Both the position numbers and the translations under genes were made by a program. Under the pieces are notes generated by a model, which made no database searches, was not told where the DNA came from, and saw only the letters and a program-made list of their open reading frames with translations. From GWF2-43-63 sp964559205 (GTDB lineage Bacteria > Bacteroidota > Bacteroidia > Bacteroidales > DTU049): 43,558 nt of DNA. The stretch's first letter is position 1. The number at the start of each line of letters is the position of its first letter. Shown piece by piece: positions 1-8,872 of this stretch. The DNA lies in assembly GCA_964559205.1 (NCBI GenBank), contig CAZLHV010000003.1, positions 1-43,558 on the forward strand, read 5' to 3'.

Positions 1-1
1 C

Positions 2-1429
2 GCAATCGGGTCATTTGGACAAGGAATGGGTGACCAGGACATTGCAGCAACCTGGGCCAAGGGATCGGTCTGGTTTAAAGTTCCGGAATCGGTTAAAATC
101 ACTTTTCGCGGAAAACGTCCAGCCGGTGTGTCGGCAAAAGATATGGTGCTGAATCTTTTATCAGTGTTTGGCGCCAACAAACTGCTGGGTTACTCAGTCG
201 AATTCTATGGTGAGGCCATTGATGAACTTTCGCTTGATGAGCGGATCACCATTGCTTCCATGGGAACAGAAATGGGCGCCATTATCCTTATGTTTACGCC
301 TACTCCACTGGTTGTGGCCGAAATTGAAAAACTGAGCGGTAAGAAATTCGACGCTGTTCATGCTGATCCGGATGCAGAATATGTTATGACAACCGAAATT
401 GACGTTACCAGTTTTAAGCCAATGCTTGCACTGCCTGGTCATCCTCATGATAACGAAAGCGTTGAGTCGAAAAAAGGAACCAAAATCGATTCTGCATTCA
501 TAGGCAGTTGCACCAATGGCCGCATGGAAGACATGCGTGTTGCCGGTGCCATATTAAAAGGACGTAAAATCGCCCCGGGTGTCGTTATGAAAATTGTTCC
601 TGCAACCGATGATATCTGGAATCAGTGCCTTGAGGAAGGGCTCATTAAGATATTTAAAGATGCAGGTGCTCTCGTTTCCAATGCTGGATGCGCCGGATGT
701 GCTGCCGGTCAGGTTGGCCAAAACGGACCTGATGAGGTAACGCTTTCTACAGGCAATCGCAATTTTGCCGGAAAACAAGGAAAAGGATTTGTTTATCTTG
801 CCTCTCCGGCCATTGTGGCGGCCAGTGCTGTAGCCGGTTTTATTACCACGCCAGATGCCATCCCCGAAAAGCCTGCTGAATTTAGCAACACAGGCAAGTT
901 CGATACCGCAAAAGCTGTTGGAAAAGAACGTGTATCCAAACCCAATGTGGTTGAAGGTCGTGTTTGGTTTATCCAAAAAGACGACATTGACACCGATATG
1001 ATTTTCCACAACCGGTATCTTACCATCACCGACATTAAGGAAATGGGCCAGTATGCTTTCGACAACCTGAAAGGCTATGAGGATTTTGCAAAGAAAGCAC
1101 AGGCAGGCGACATTGTGGTCACCACAAAAAATTTCGGTGCAGGTTCCTCACGTCAGCAAGCTGTTGATTGTTTCCTTTCACTCGGCGTATCATGCATCAT
1201 CGCTGAGTCATTCGGAGCCATTTATGAACGCAATGCCATTAATGCTGCCATGCCCATTCTAACTTACAAGCCTGGTCTGATGGAAGAAATTGGTTTGAAA
1301 GATGGCGACACCATCAGCGTGAATTTTGAAACCGGCGAACTTATCAATAAAACCTCGGGTAAATCGACAAAAATAAATCCGTTCTATCCGGTGCAGCTTG
1401 AGATTTATCAAAATGGAGGTTTACTATAA
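2..1429 (+). CDS. Aconitase/3-isopropylmalate dehydratase family enzyme, large and small subunits fused (5' truncated)
   Basis: The reading frame is open from base 2, so the gene starts upstream of the window; the first ATG at 26 is internal. The visible part carries the C-terminal half of a LeuC-like large subunit, with the cluster-binding motif GSCTNGR (about 489-520) and the paired cysteines of GCAGCAAG (about 685-710) that would hold the 4Fe-4S cluster. After a short linker it continues into a complete LeuD-like swivel domain with DDIDTDMIFHNRY and NFGAGSSRQQA. Such enzymes isomerise hydroxy-acids by dehydration and rehydration (citrate, isopropylmalate or homocitrate type) in the cytoplasm. 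In many bacteria these are two separate proteins; here they are one chain. Substrate cannot be decided from sequence alone, and no leuB or leuA lies next to it in the window. The family call is firm; the exact reaction is open. Confidence 0.9.
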   Translation, partial: AIGSFGQGMGDQDIAATWAKGSVWFKVPESVKITFRGKRPAGVSAKDMVLNLLSVFGANKLLGYSVEFYGEAIDELSLDERITIASMGTEMGAIILMFTPTPLVVAEIEKLSGKKFDAVHADPDAEYVMTTEIDVTSFKPMLALPGHPHDNESVESKKGTKIDSAFIGSCTNGRMEDMRVAGAILKGRKIAPGVVMKIVPATDDIWNQCLEEGLIKIFKDAGALVSNAGCAGCAAGQVGQNGPDEVTLSTGNRNFAGKQGKGFVYLASPAIVAASAVAGFITTPDAIPEKPAEFSNTGKFDTAKAVGKERVSKPNVVEGRVWFIQKDDIDTDMIFHNRYLTITDIKEMGQYAFDNLKGYEDFAKKAQAGDIVVTTKNFGAGSSRQQAVDCFLSLGVSCIIAESFGAIYERNAINAAMPILTYKPGLMEEIGLKDGDTISVNFETGELINKTSGKSTKINPFYPVQLEIYQNGGLL

Positions 1430-1441
1430 TTCAGAACCAAA

Positions 1442-2401
1442 ATGAAATATATCATCTGGCTGATTTCTACGGGAGTGATTTTATTTTCTTCGTGCGGCGT
1501 AAAACGTTTGCAGGTCACTGTGAATAATCCGCCGCAGATTTCTCTCCCGGGCCAAATCAGCCAGATTTTTATCGTAAATAAAGTTGCATCGGGTAAAGCA
1601 TCAAACGTGCATTTGGATTCTGACTTTCTATATGCAGGAGAAGCACGGGATGGCTCAAATAGTATAGCTGAGGCAATCGCACAAACATTTCGCCACCTTA
1701 ACGCAAATGAAGACCTCATCCGGTATTTGGGAAATGATGAAAACACACAGATAGAATCATTTTCTGATATGGAGCGATATTTTAACTATGAGACTGGAAC
1801 CCGCAGTACGCTGGTTTTCGTCATTGATTACTTTTATGCAAGCTCTACAAAATCCGTATCAGAAAATAGCACTGATGGTGCAGTTTCGTATGAAGCAACC
1901 CGAATGGCACATTATGAGACTCGCATTTATGCGTATTACTTTAATTCTGAAAATATTCTGTTTTCAGATATTCAGGCTTACAATGGAATGGATGATGTTG
2001 TTTATACTGCATCAGGTAGCTCTGAGAAAGATGCCAAGCAAAATTTAATTTCAGCAAGAGAAGCTGCTGAATCATGGGGCCACGACGTTGGACGTGATTA
2101 CAGCAATATGTTTGTGCCAGGTTCATACAGCTATAACAGGAAATTTTTCTTTGCAGGTCATTCTTTGTTTAAGCAAGCTTACACGGAGGCAAAGAATGGC
2201 ATGCTGTCAAAATCGGCTGAAATTTTAATGTCGCTTACCTCAAATGAGATTGCTTCAGTTCGATCAAAGGCATGGTATAATCTGGCTGTTATTGCTGAAA
2301 TGAAAGGGGATATTGCGCAGGCAGTCGAATATTTATCGAAATCAGACTGTGCCAATGCCAGTTCATATCGAATTGAACTTAAGGCAAAGCAGATGGAATA
2401 A
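1442..2401 (+). CDS. Lipoprotein of unknown function (DUF6340-like)
   Basis: The protein has 319 residues and begins with a lipoprotein signal peptide: a hydrophobic stretch ending in FSSC, with Cys18 as the likely lipidated residue. It starts 12 bases after the preceding gene and could be co-transcribed with it. The N-terminal part, with the PGQISQIFIVNKV segment, resembles Bacteroidota lipoproteins annotated DUF6340; this is from memory and tentative. The C-terminal third (about 250-305) looks like a helical TPR-type repeat (SLTSNEIASVRSKAWYNLAV, then KGDIAQAVEYL). It is probably anchored in the outer membrane facing the periplasm. No catalytic motif is visible. Confidence 0.75.
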   Translation: MKYIIWLISTGVILFSSCGVKRLQVTVNNPPQISLPGQISQIFIVNKVASGKASNVHLDSDFLYAGEARDGSNSIAEAIAQTFRHLNANEDLIRYLGNDENTQIESFSDMERYFNYETGTRSTLVFVIDYFYASSTKSVSENSTDGAVSYEATRMAHYETRIYAYYFNSENILFSDIQAYNGMDDVVYTASGSSEKDAKQNLISAREAAESWGHDVGRDYSNMFVPGSYSYNRKFFFAGHSLFKQAYTEAKNGMLSKSAEILMSLTSNEIASVRSKAWYNLAVIAEMKGDIAQAVEYLSKSDCANASSYRIELKAKQME

Positions 2402-2746
2402 GCGATTGGATGTGGCTGGAGGAGAAGAAACTTTTGTATTTGCCGCCGTTGATTTTGTGGAAAGTAGGTTGTTTTCAAACCTGATACTTTTTAATTAAAT
2501 ATTAAATTCAGCATATTTAATGCAATGAACAATATCAAGTTCAGATTATTGAGTTTTGTCAAGTCTATAATTTTACGGGTTTTGTCATAATTAATATGGT
2601 CAATGAAGATATTTGCTATTTTTGCTATCAATAATCATCTTAGAAATGGATTTGTTGGTGGTTATATGGAAAAAGCAATTTTTTCTGCTTTTTTTGATGG
2701 CCTGCAATCAAAGGTAAAGATGATTTGTGAATTTTAATTTAACAAC
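2402..2746. other. 345-base AT-rich intergenic region with weak hairpins
   Basis: No credible gene is seen here. A short hairpin (AGGTT at 2466-2470, AACCT at 2478-2482) followed by five T at 2488-2492 could be a weak terminator for the lipoprotein gene. An AT-only inverted repeat (ATTAAAT 2501-2507, ATTTAAT 2515-2521) follows. TTTTGTCA occurs twice around 2553-2590. These lie before the kinase array and may hold its control sites. Confidence 0.5.
2617..2624 (+). promoter_or_regulatory. Candidate Bacteroidota -7 box for the kinase array
   Basis: TATTTTTG matches the Bacteroidota -7 consensus TAnnTTTG. No TTTG is found at the expected -33 distance, and the start codon of the kinase lies about 120 bases downstream, much farther than for the other boxes in this window. 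This is a weak candidate only. Confidence 0.3.
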
Positions 2747-4345
2747 ATGCAAAAGGAGTTGAATGATTTTCTGGCAGAGTTCAAATTTGATCCAAACAAA
2801 GATTTGATCAACGAAGGCGGCTTCGGAAAGATATACAGGGCCTGGGGCGAACATGACCGCGAGGTGGCCATTAAAGTTTGCCAGGTTCAAAATCATAAAT
2901 ATACGCTTAAACGTGAATTTGAACTTGCATCAAAACTGGCTCGGCATCCCAATATTGCATTTTACGAAGCTGTGTACGAGTTCGATGTGCCTGGTGTCGG
3001 TATCATGGAATATGCTGTGATGCAGTATTATCCTGAAGGTGATTTGCGTAGGGTCATGCAAAACTACAAGCTGAGTGACGAGGAACGTCTCGACATCCTG
3101 AAAGGCGTTCTGCAAGGTGTAGATTTTTTGCATTCATCTGGAATCATTCACCGTGACCTGAAACCGGGTAACATTTTAATGCAAAAAGTTCAGGGAAAAT
3201 GGCGTCCGAAAATCACCGACTTTGGTCTGGGAAAATCCTTTGTTGGAGGTGGCGAAGTATCGAACACATCTGCTGGCATTGTCTCGCTGTTGTATGCTTC
3301 ACCAGAACAAATTCTGGGGAAAGCAACCTATACGAATACTGATTTATGGCCGGTAGGAATCATCACATATTTTCTTGCCACAGGAAGAGTTCCTTTTGAA
3401 TCTGCGTTGCCAAAAGAGACTGAATCGTATCGTGCAGATCTGACTCGAAAAATCGTAGCGGGGTTAATGCCCGACGATGTTGCATCTTTACCTGAGCCTT
3501 TCAAAGCCGTGTGTCTGCAATGCCTCGTGGTTGACAATACACAAAGGGTACAACAGGCTGCTGCCTTGCTCGATATTGTACACTACTCAACAGGACTTCT
3601 CTGCAGCCAGTGTGGCGCAAAACTAACACAGGCTGCCCGTTTTTGTACGGTGTGCGGAAAAGCGGTTGCAAGAATTGAAAACAAACAAGAATCTAAACCG
3701 GTTATTCAAGAAGAGAATACAGCGGTTATCCATCCTGCGCCACAAATTGCACCAACGCCGCTAAAGACGGTAGCAGCGCCGCCTCCGACTCCCATTGCAT
3801 CCAGAACAACACTCGCTCCACATCCTGTAAAAAGGAAAGGGATTTCCGCTTTCGGCTGGATATTAATTATTCTAGCTGCAGCTGCTGTTCTTGTAGTGTC
3901 GATATATTTTGTTTCAAAATCCATAAATGACTCATATGGTTCAAAAAATAATAAAGAAAAGACTAGTGAATCCGATAACAGCTCTGAAAGTGATGATCCT
4001 TTTGAAGGAATGTCAGACTACGAGATTAATCAAAAAGGGGAGTCCTATTATTCTAGAGGCGATTATGTGAAAGCCAAAAAGTACTTTAAAAAAGCAGCCA
4101 ATGAAGGCTATGTGGCAGCAAAAAGGAATTTGGGAATTCTTTATATGACTGTGGATGGAGATTATGATCGAGCATTTAATGAATTAACAGAAGCAGCCGA
4201 CCTTGGCGATGCCGACGCCATGTTTAATTTGGGATTGATGTATGAACGCGGATATGTTGATGGATATAGTAATATGGATATGGCGAACTATTGGTATGAG
4301 ATGTCGGGGTATTCTGGAACTGAATACGATGCAACTGAATACTAA
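2747..4345 (+). CDS. Ser/Thr protein kinase with zinc ribbon, one membrane segment and Sel1-like repeats
   Basis: The protein has 532 residues. The N-terminal kinase domain (about 15-275) has the glycine loop EGGFGKIY, catalytic Lys43 in VAIKV, HRDLKPGN with Asp137, DFG at 158-160 and SPE at 185-187, so it should be active. A zinc ribbon follows with Cys286, Cys289, Cys300 and Cys303, then a Pro-rich linker, one membrane helix (about 367-389) and an acidic Ser-rich stretch. The C-terminal part (about 425-520) has Sel1/TPR-type repeats, for example YVKAKKYFKKAANEGYVAA. The kinase should face the cytoplasm and the repeats the periplasm. It leads a one-strand array and is followed after 24 bases by a second kinase. 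The zinc-ribbon style recurs in four proteins of the array. The substrate is unknown; the FHA proteins downstream are natural phosphothreonine readers. Confidence 0.93.
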   Translation: MQKELNDFLAEFKFDPNKDLINEGGFGKIYRAWGEHDREVAIKVCQVQNHKYTLKREFELASKLARHPNIAFYEAVYEFDVPGVGIMEYAVMQYYPEGDLRRVMQNYKLSDEERLDILKGVLQGVDFLHSSGIIHRDLKPGNILMQKVQGKWRPKITDFGLGKSFVGGGEVSNTSAGIVSLLYASPEQILGKATYTNTDLWPVGIITYFLATGRVPFESALPKETESYRADLTRKIVAGLMPDDVASLPEPFKAVCLQCLVVDNTQRVQQAAALLDIVHYSTGLLCSQCGAKLTQAARFCTVCGKAVARIENKQESKPVIQEENTAVIHPAPQIAPTPLKTVAAPPPTPIASRTTLAPHPVKRKGISAFGWILIILAAAAVLVVSIYFVSKSINDSYGSKNNKEKTSESDNSSESDDPFEGMSDYEINQKGESYYSRGDYVKAKKYFKKAANEGYVAAKRNLGILYMTVDGDYDRAFNELTEAADLGDADAMFNLGLMYERGYVDGYSNMDMANYWYEMSGYSGTEYDATEY

Positions 4346-4369
4346 ATAATTATATTAATTTGGGATGTT

Positions 4370-6733
4370 ATGATAGGAAAAGTTGTTACAGGGTTCACAA
4401 TTTTGCATAAACTTGGCGAAGGCGGCATGGCCGAAGTATGGTATGCTGAAAATAAAATTAAAAAACCGGCAGCCATAAAAATTCTGAAAGACGAATTTAC
4501 CAAAATGCCCGAAGTGGTAAAGCGCTTCGAGAATGAAGCCACAACCATGGTTGCGTTGTCGCATACGAACATTCGGCAGGTATATGATTATGAGCTGGTC
4601 GATAACCGGCCATGCATTATTATGGAGTATCTTGAAGGCTCCGACCTAAAACACCGCCTCAACAATGGAGAAAAATTTTCTGACGCTGAATTGCAAAACT
4701 GGTGGAATCAATGTGTAGATGTGCTGAATTACACGCACAAACAGGGCATTGTGCACCGCGATATAAAGCCTTCCAACATTTTCATTACCACCGACAACAA
4801 GGTGAAAATTCTCGATTTCGGTATTGCCAAGTTGATGGACAATGTAACCATGACTCAAACAGGCACCCGGATGGGAACGTTGCTCTACATGAGCCCCGAA
4901 CAGGTAAAAGACAGTAAGCACATTGATTCTAAAACCGATGTGTATTCTTTGGCAGTTACTTTTTATCACTTACTTACTGGTGTTGCACCCTACGACAGTG
5001 ATACTAGCTCTGCATTTGAAATTCAGATGAAGATTGTTACGGAAGAATTGGATTTATCAGCTTTACCCAAGCATTGGCATTTGATTTTGCTACCCTATTT
5101 ACATAAAAATGCTCAAGAAAGAGCAGAATTACTTCATTTTAATCAAAACGATACATCAGCCATTCGTTGTTTTAGAGAGAAAGAAACGATTATTGATAGT
5201 GTACCTTTTCAGGAGAAAGAAAAAAAGAAAAAAGAAGAAAAGCCCCTCGAAAGTGCTGGCAAGCAGCCAGAGAAACCAATTGATAGAAAAAAGAAAAATA
5301 AATGGTTGCTGCCCATTTTGGGCATTATTGCCATATGTCTTATAGCTTTGCTTATTGTTTTGAATACGGGTGGGAAAAGTAGGAAAAGCAATTCAGAAAA
5401 TATAGATAAACCCGAAAGCCCTTATGCAAATATTGTTGATGAGATAGAAAACAATATGGTATTTATCTCTGGAGGTACATTTATCATGGGCAGCCCTGAA
5501 AGTGAACCCGAAAGATTTGACTGGGAAACTCAGCACAAGGTAACAGTGAATGATTTTAAAATGAGCAAATACGAAGTAACTTTTGATCAGTATGATGCCT
5601 ATTGCGAAGCTACCGGAGCAGAAAAACCTGATGATTTTGGTTTGGGACGTGGTAGCCTGCCTGTAATAAATGTTAGCTGGGATGATGCAAACGATTTTTG
5701 TAACTGGCTAAGTCAAAAGACCGGTAAAACCTATCGATTGCCGACCGAGGCTGAATGGGAATATGCCTGCCGTGCAGGTACAAGTACGCCTTTTTATACG
5801 GGCAACACTATTTCGACCTCGCAAGCAAATTACAATTTCCCTAACAATGGCAATGCAAAATACGAAGATTTTCACAAGACCTTACCAGTAGGTAGTTTTA
5901 TGCCGAATGCGTGGGGTTTGTACGATATGAATGGGAATGTGTCAGAATGGTGCAGCGATTGGTACGATGAGTATTCCACAATGGCACAAATTAACCCACA
6001 AGGCCCTTCATTGGGGATGTTCCGTGTTTGCCGCGGTGGCAGCTGGAACGGAGCTGCGTTCAGCTGTCGGTCCGCATACCGCGGAAATATCTTTCCAGAG
6101 CACCGCAATTACGATCTTGGTTTCCGCATAGTCTCCCCCAAGGAAAATGAAGAACAAGCTGCTAACCAAAACAATATTGCTAATCAACAAAATTCTAACA
6201 CCAGTGCACAAAACAACACCAATTCAAACATTAATAATTCAAGTAATACAAGTCCAAATAGCAAAAAACTAAAAATAGGCGACACCCATGCAGGCGGTAT
6301 AATATTTTACCTCGATGAGACAGGGCAGCACGGCTTGGTTTGTGCCCCGTACGACCAAAGCGCTGGTGCTGAATGGGGTTGCTATAAAACTGCCAAAGGC
6401 GGCACTGCCACATACATAGGCTCGGGGCAATACAATACCCAACAGATTGTAAACACTTGCTCGCAAAGTGGCATTGCAGCAAGAATATGCAACAATTTGG
6501 TACTCGATGGCTACACCGACTGGTTTTTGCCTTCTAAAGACGAATTGAGCCTAATGCATAAAAACCTAAAACAAAAAGGTTTGGGTAATTTTCGTTCTGG
6601 TTGGTATTGGAGTTCGAGCGAGTACGCGGGTCTCGAGACGGGCGGCGCGTGGGGTCAGATTTTTTCCGGTGGCTACCAGGACTACTACGCTAAGAACGGC
6701 CCAAACTATGTACGTGCCGTTCGGGCTTTTTAA
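4370..6733 (+). CDS. Transmembrane Ser/Thr kinase with FGE/SUMF1 domain and C-terminal DUF1566-type domain
   Basis: The protein has 787 residues. The kinase domain (about 8-265) has LGEGGMAEV, Lys37 in AAIK, HRDIKPSN with Asp131, DFG at 149-151 and SPEQ, so it appears catalytically intact. A Lys-rich stretch precedes one membrane helix (312-332). The exported part starts with a formylglycine-generating-enzyme/SUMF1-type C-type-lectin fold (about 361-588; GGTFIMGS, LPTEAEWEYACRAG, GLYDMNGNVSEWC, CRGGSWN). Only one cysteine is present in the segment where true FGEs carry their catalytic pair, so it is more likely a binding domain than an enzyme. An Asn/Gln/Ser linker (593-632) leads to a DUF1566 / Fibrobacter-major-paralogue-type domain (about 635-787). 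The last 45 codons resemble a DGR variable region. I infer a receptor kinase with a possibly hypervariable outer ligand-binding face, embedded between another kinase and FHA/PP2C genes. Confidence 0.92.
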   Translation: MIGKVVTGFTILHKLGEGGMAEVWYAENKIKKPAAIKILKDEFTKMPEVVKRFENEATTMVALSHTNIRQVYDYELVDNRPCIIMEYLEGSDLKHRLNNGEKFSDAELQNWWNQCVDVLNYTHKQGIVHRDIKPSNIFITTDNKVKILDFGIAKLMDNVTMTQTGTRMGTLLYMSPEQVKDSKHIDSKTDVYSLAVTFYHLLTGVAPYDSDTSSAFEIQMKIVTEELDLSALPKHWHLILLPYLHKNAQERAELLHFNQNDTSAIRCFREKETIIDSVPFQEKEKKKKEEKPLESAGKQPEKPIDRKKKNKWLLPILGIIAICLIALLIVLNTGGKSRKSNSENIDKPESPYANIVDEIENNMVFISGGTFIMGSPESEPERFDWETQHKVTVNDFKMSKYEVTFDQYDAYCEATGAEKPDDFGLGRGSLPVINVSWDDANDFCNWLSQKTGKTYRLPTEAEWEYACRAGTSTPFYTGNTISTSQANYNFPNNGNAKYEDFHKTLPVGSFMPNAWGLYDMNGNVSEWCSDWYDEYSTMAQINPQGPSLGMFRVCRGGSWNGAAFSCRSAYRGNIFPEHRNYDLGFRIVSPKENEEQAANQNNIANQQNSNTSAQNNTNSNINNSSNTSPNSKKLKIGDTHAGGIIFYLDETGQHGLVCAPYDQSAGAEWGCYKTAKGGTATYIGSGQYNTQQIVNTCSQSGIAARICNNLVLDGYTDWFLPSKDELSLMHKNLKQKGLGNFRSGWYWSSSEYAGLETGGAWGQIFSGGYQDYYAKNGPNYVRAVRAF
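6020..6127 (+). other. Internal DGR-like segment at the end of the FGE domain
   Basis: This codes for residues 551-586. Fixed positions GGSW, CRSA, R, P and LGFR alternate with divergent ones. This spacing resembles the Asn-rich variable segment known at the ends of DGR-targeted FGE/C-type-lectin domains. In this copy it is followed by another domain, so it would be either a relic or simply ordinary family variation. Confidence 0.3.
6599..6733 (+). other. Candidate diversity-generating retroelement variable region (remote target)
   Basis: This codes for the last residues from WYWSSSE to VRAVRAF and the stop. The scaffold AW.Q.F..G.Q....K....YVRAVRAF alternates with variable slots. Of the 13 slots after AW, 12 have codons ending in C or T and one is CCA, as expected if AAY (or ACA) template codons were mutated at adenines. 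By my count bases 6623-6706 are 61% G+C and 20% A, while the 120 bases before 6601 are about 38% G+C and 33% A. The location at the very 3' end of a C-type-lectin-like gene is typical. No template repeat or reverse transcriptase is visible in the window, so this remains an inference. Confidence 0.55.
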
Positions 6734-6835
6734 CTATTTACAGCGAAGCGGTCGAAAATTTTCAGCCAAGCTTGTTCCATTCAATCATTTTTTCAATCAA
6801 ATCCTATCTTTACAAATTAAAAACTACATCGACAT

Positions 6836-7447
6836 ATGATAGCCTCCTGCGGAAATTGTAAAGCCAAACTTCAGCTCGAATTGCCAGCTGATTTTAACGG
6901 CAATTTGGTGAAATTCAAATGCTCGCAATGCGGCAAAATGAATCAAGTCGATTTGTCGCAGGGTAAAGTGCCTGAAACTCCAAAGCCACAGCCGGTGCCT
7001 CCAAAGCCCGAACCCAAGCCCATTCCTCTGCCCGGAATTCCCGGATGGCTGGTGGTACATGATGAGCAGGCACCTGTGCAAACCTTCGAGCTGAAAATTG
7101 GGAAAAACACCGTTGGAAGGATTTCGGAGAAAAAACCATCGGATATTATGATTGATACGGCTGACACCTATATGAGCCGCTGCCATTTCACCCTCGAAGT
7201 GATCAAGCAGTCATCCGGAAAATTTGAATATCTGCTCTATGACAATAAAAGCATGAATGGAACCTTTCTTCTTTCGGATCAAAACAAGCGTCTTGGCGCA
7301 AACGATCAGTTTTTCATTCAGGATGGCAACACCATTCAGGCCGGCAGAACCAAAATGGTGCTCAAATGCGGCGATAAGGCGTCCAGCATGAAAGAGGCAG
7401 AAAAAACCGTGGTACAAACCGATTATTCAAAAACCATCATCATTTGA
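6836..7447 (+). CDS. Zinc-ribbon/FHA domain protein
   Basis: The protein has 203 residues. An N-terminal zinc ribbon of MJ0042 type (Cys5, Cys8, Cys29, Cys32) is followed by a Pro-rich linker (about 45-66) and a forkhead-associated domain (about 75-180). The FHA phosphothreonine-binding residues are visible: GR at 94-95, Ser114-Arg115 with His117, and Asn141-Gly142 in SMNGTF. It is cytoplasmic, with no signal or membrane segment. It lies between the receptor kinase and the PP2C gene, with only three bases before the latter, so a kinase-reader-phosphatase unit is likely. The zinc ribbon resembles those of the proteins at 9954 and 11994. Confidence 0.92.
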   Translation: MIASCGNCKAKLQLELPADFNGNLVKFKCSQCGKMNQVDLSQGKVPETPKPQPVPPKPEPKPIPLPGIPGWLVVHDEQAPVQTFELKIGKNTVGRISEKKPSDIMIDTADTYMSRCHFTLEVIKQSSGKFEYLLYDNKSMNGTFLLSDQNKRLGANDQFFIQDGNTIQAGRTKMVLKCGDKASSMKEAEKTVVQTDYSKTIII

Positions 7448-7450
7448 GCC

Positions 7451-8803
7451 ATGACATATTCCATTAAGCAACCCGCGGCCTTGAACGAGATCGGTCAGCG
7501 AGAAAACAACGAGGACAGCATTTATCCGAAAGCTGGTGAGGCCAATCATCAAAATCATTTCTTTCTTGTGTGCGATGGGGTCGGAGGTGCCGAAAAAGGT
7601 GAAGTGGCCAGTGCAACGGTTTGCAAAACCATGGCAGCGTATCTGCTGGCAAATACAAATCCTTTGCCCGACGAAACGCTGCTCATCAATGCTTTCGAAG
7701 AAGCACAACTTGCATTAGATGCCTATTTGGCCGATCATCCCGCGGCGGCAGGTATGGCAACAACACTCACCCTGCTGTCGCTCCATGACAACGGAGCCTT
7801 CATTGCATGGTGTGGTGACAGCCGTGTTTATCAGATTCGCAATGGAAACATCGTTTTTAAAACCGACGATCATTCTTTCGTGGCAGAGTTGGTGCGTGGC
7901 GGCATCATTACACCTGAGCAAGCTAAAACACACCCACAGAAAAACATGATTACACGCGCCATGCAGGGGCACGGATCCAAAACGGTAGCGCCCGAGGTTT
8001 TTCATCAAACCGATGTTCGAAGCGGCGATGTGTTTTTTCTGTGTTCTGACGGCGTTTTAGAAAGTGTCGAAGATGAACAGCTTTGCGAAATTTTCAGCGT
8101 GGCCGATGACATGAATGCTGCCATGAGTCGCATAAAAGAAATGTGTTCAGAACTATCTCGCGACAATTTTTCGGCATATGCCGTGCAGATCGATCAGGTT
8201 GATGGTGTAACCATCGCACAAGAGAACAGCGAAAACGATGTGCTGATGGTTCAGGCAAAAGTGATTGAAGAGCATTCTGTAAAAAAAACGAAAAGTAAGC
8301 AACATCAAAAACGCGAATGGAGTCTTTTTGCAAGAATCGGACTGGTGGTTCTGCTTCTCGGAATTGTTTTCGCCATTTATTATGTTGGAATTCGAAAGCC
8401 TTCCGGTACAGACAAAACGGTAGCAAACGACAGTACAAAAACTGAAACTGTAAAGCGCCCTACAGCTGAAGAGCAGATTGCTAGAATTAAAAGCATTATC
8501 GAATTTACCGAACAAAACACCATTGCTGATAGCTTGGATACCGCTAGAGCAATCATGAAAAATAGCATTGTCGATCAAAATGACATTGCTGATTTATCGA
8601 AGCAGGTTGACGATCTCGATTCCTTATGCCAATGGCTTGCGCAGGCTCAGGCTTTGCATGCCGATGTGTCGAAAAAGCCAAATGCTGCCAAGAAGAAATC
8701 GCTGAACGAACTCATTGACCGAATTGTGGAATTCAACAATCCCTTTGAACTTGACTTGGAAAATTTTAAGGTCGAAGCGAATAAACTGAAACCAAAAAAG
8801 TGA
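7451..8803 (+). CDS. PP2C-family Ser/Thr phosphatase with membrane anchor
   Basis: The protein has 450 residues. The PP2C catalytic domain (about 1-250) keeps its metal-binding signatures: Glu21-Asp22 in NNEDS, CDGVGG with Asp42, CGDSR at 121-125, CSDG with Asp200, and RDN at 237-239. It should be an active Mg/Mn-dependent phosphatase. One membrane helix follows (about 293-313), then a helical charged tail (about 335-450) that may be coiled coil and should lie in the periplasm. In bacterial Ser/Thr signalling such enzymes reverse the kinase. It starts three bases after the FHA gene, so translational coupling is likely. It is the only phosphatase seen for the two kinases. Confidence 0.94.
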   Translation: MTYSIKQPAALNEIGQRENNEDSIYPKAGEANHQNHFFLVCDGVGGAEKGEVASATVCKTMAAYLLANTNPLPDETLLINAFEEAQLALDAYLADHPAAAGMATTLTLLSLHDNGAFIAWCGDSRVYQIRNGNIVFKTDDHSFVAELVRGGIITPEQAKTHPQKNMITRAMQGHGSKTVAPEVFHQTDVRSGDVFFLCSDGVLESVEDEQLCEIFSVADDMNAAMSRIKEMCSELSRDNFSAYAVQIDQVDGVTIAQENSENDVLMVQAKVIEEHSVKKTKSKQHQKREWSLFARIGLVVLLLGIVFAIYYVGIRKPSGTDKTVANDSTKTETVKRPTAEEQIARIKSIIEFTEQNTIADSLDTARAIMKNSIVDQNDIADLSKQVDDLDSLCQWLAQAQALHADVSKKPNAAKKKSLNELIDRIVEFNNPFELDLENFKVEANKLKPKK

Positions 8804-8872
8804 TTTTCAAAGGTAACAATGGAACAGTTGATCAATAAATTTCTTACTTTAGCAAATCCATAGAAAACCAGC

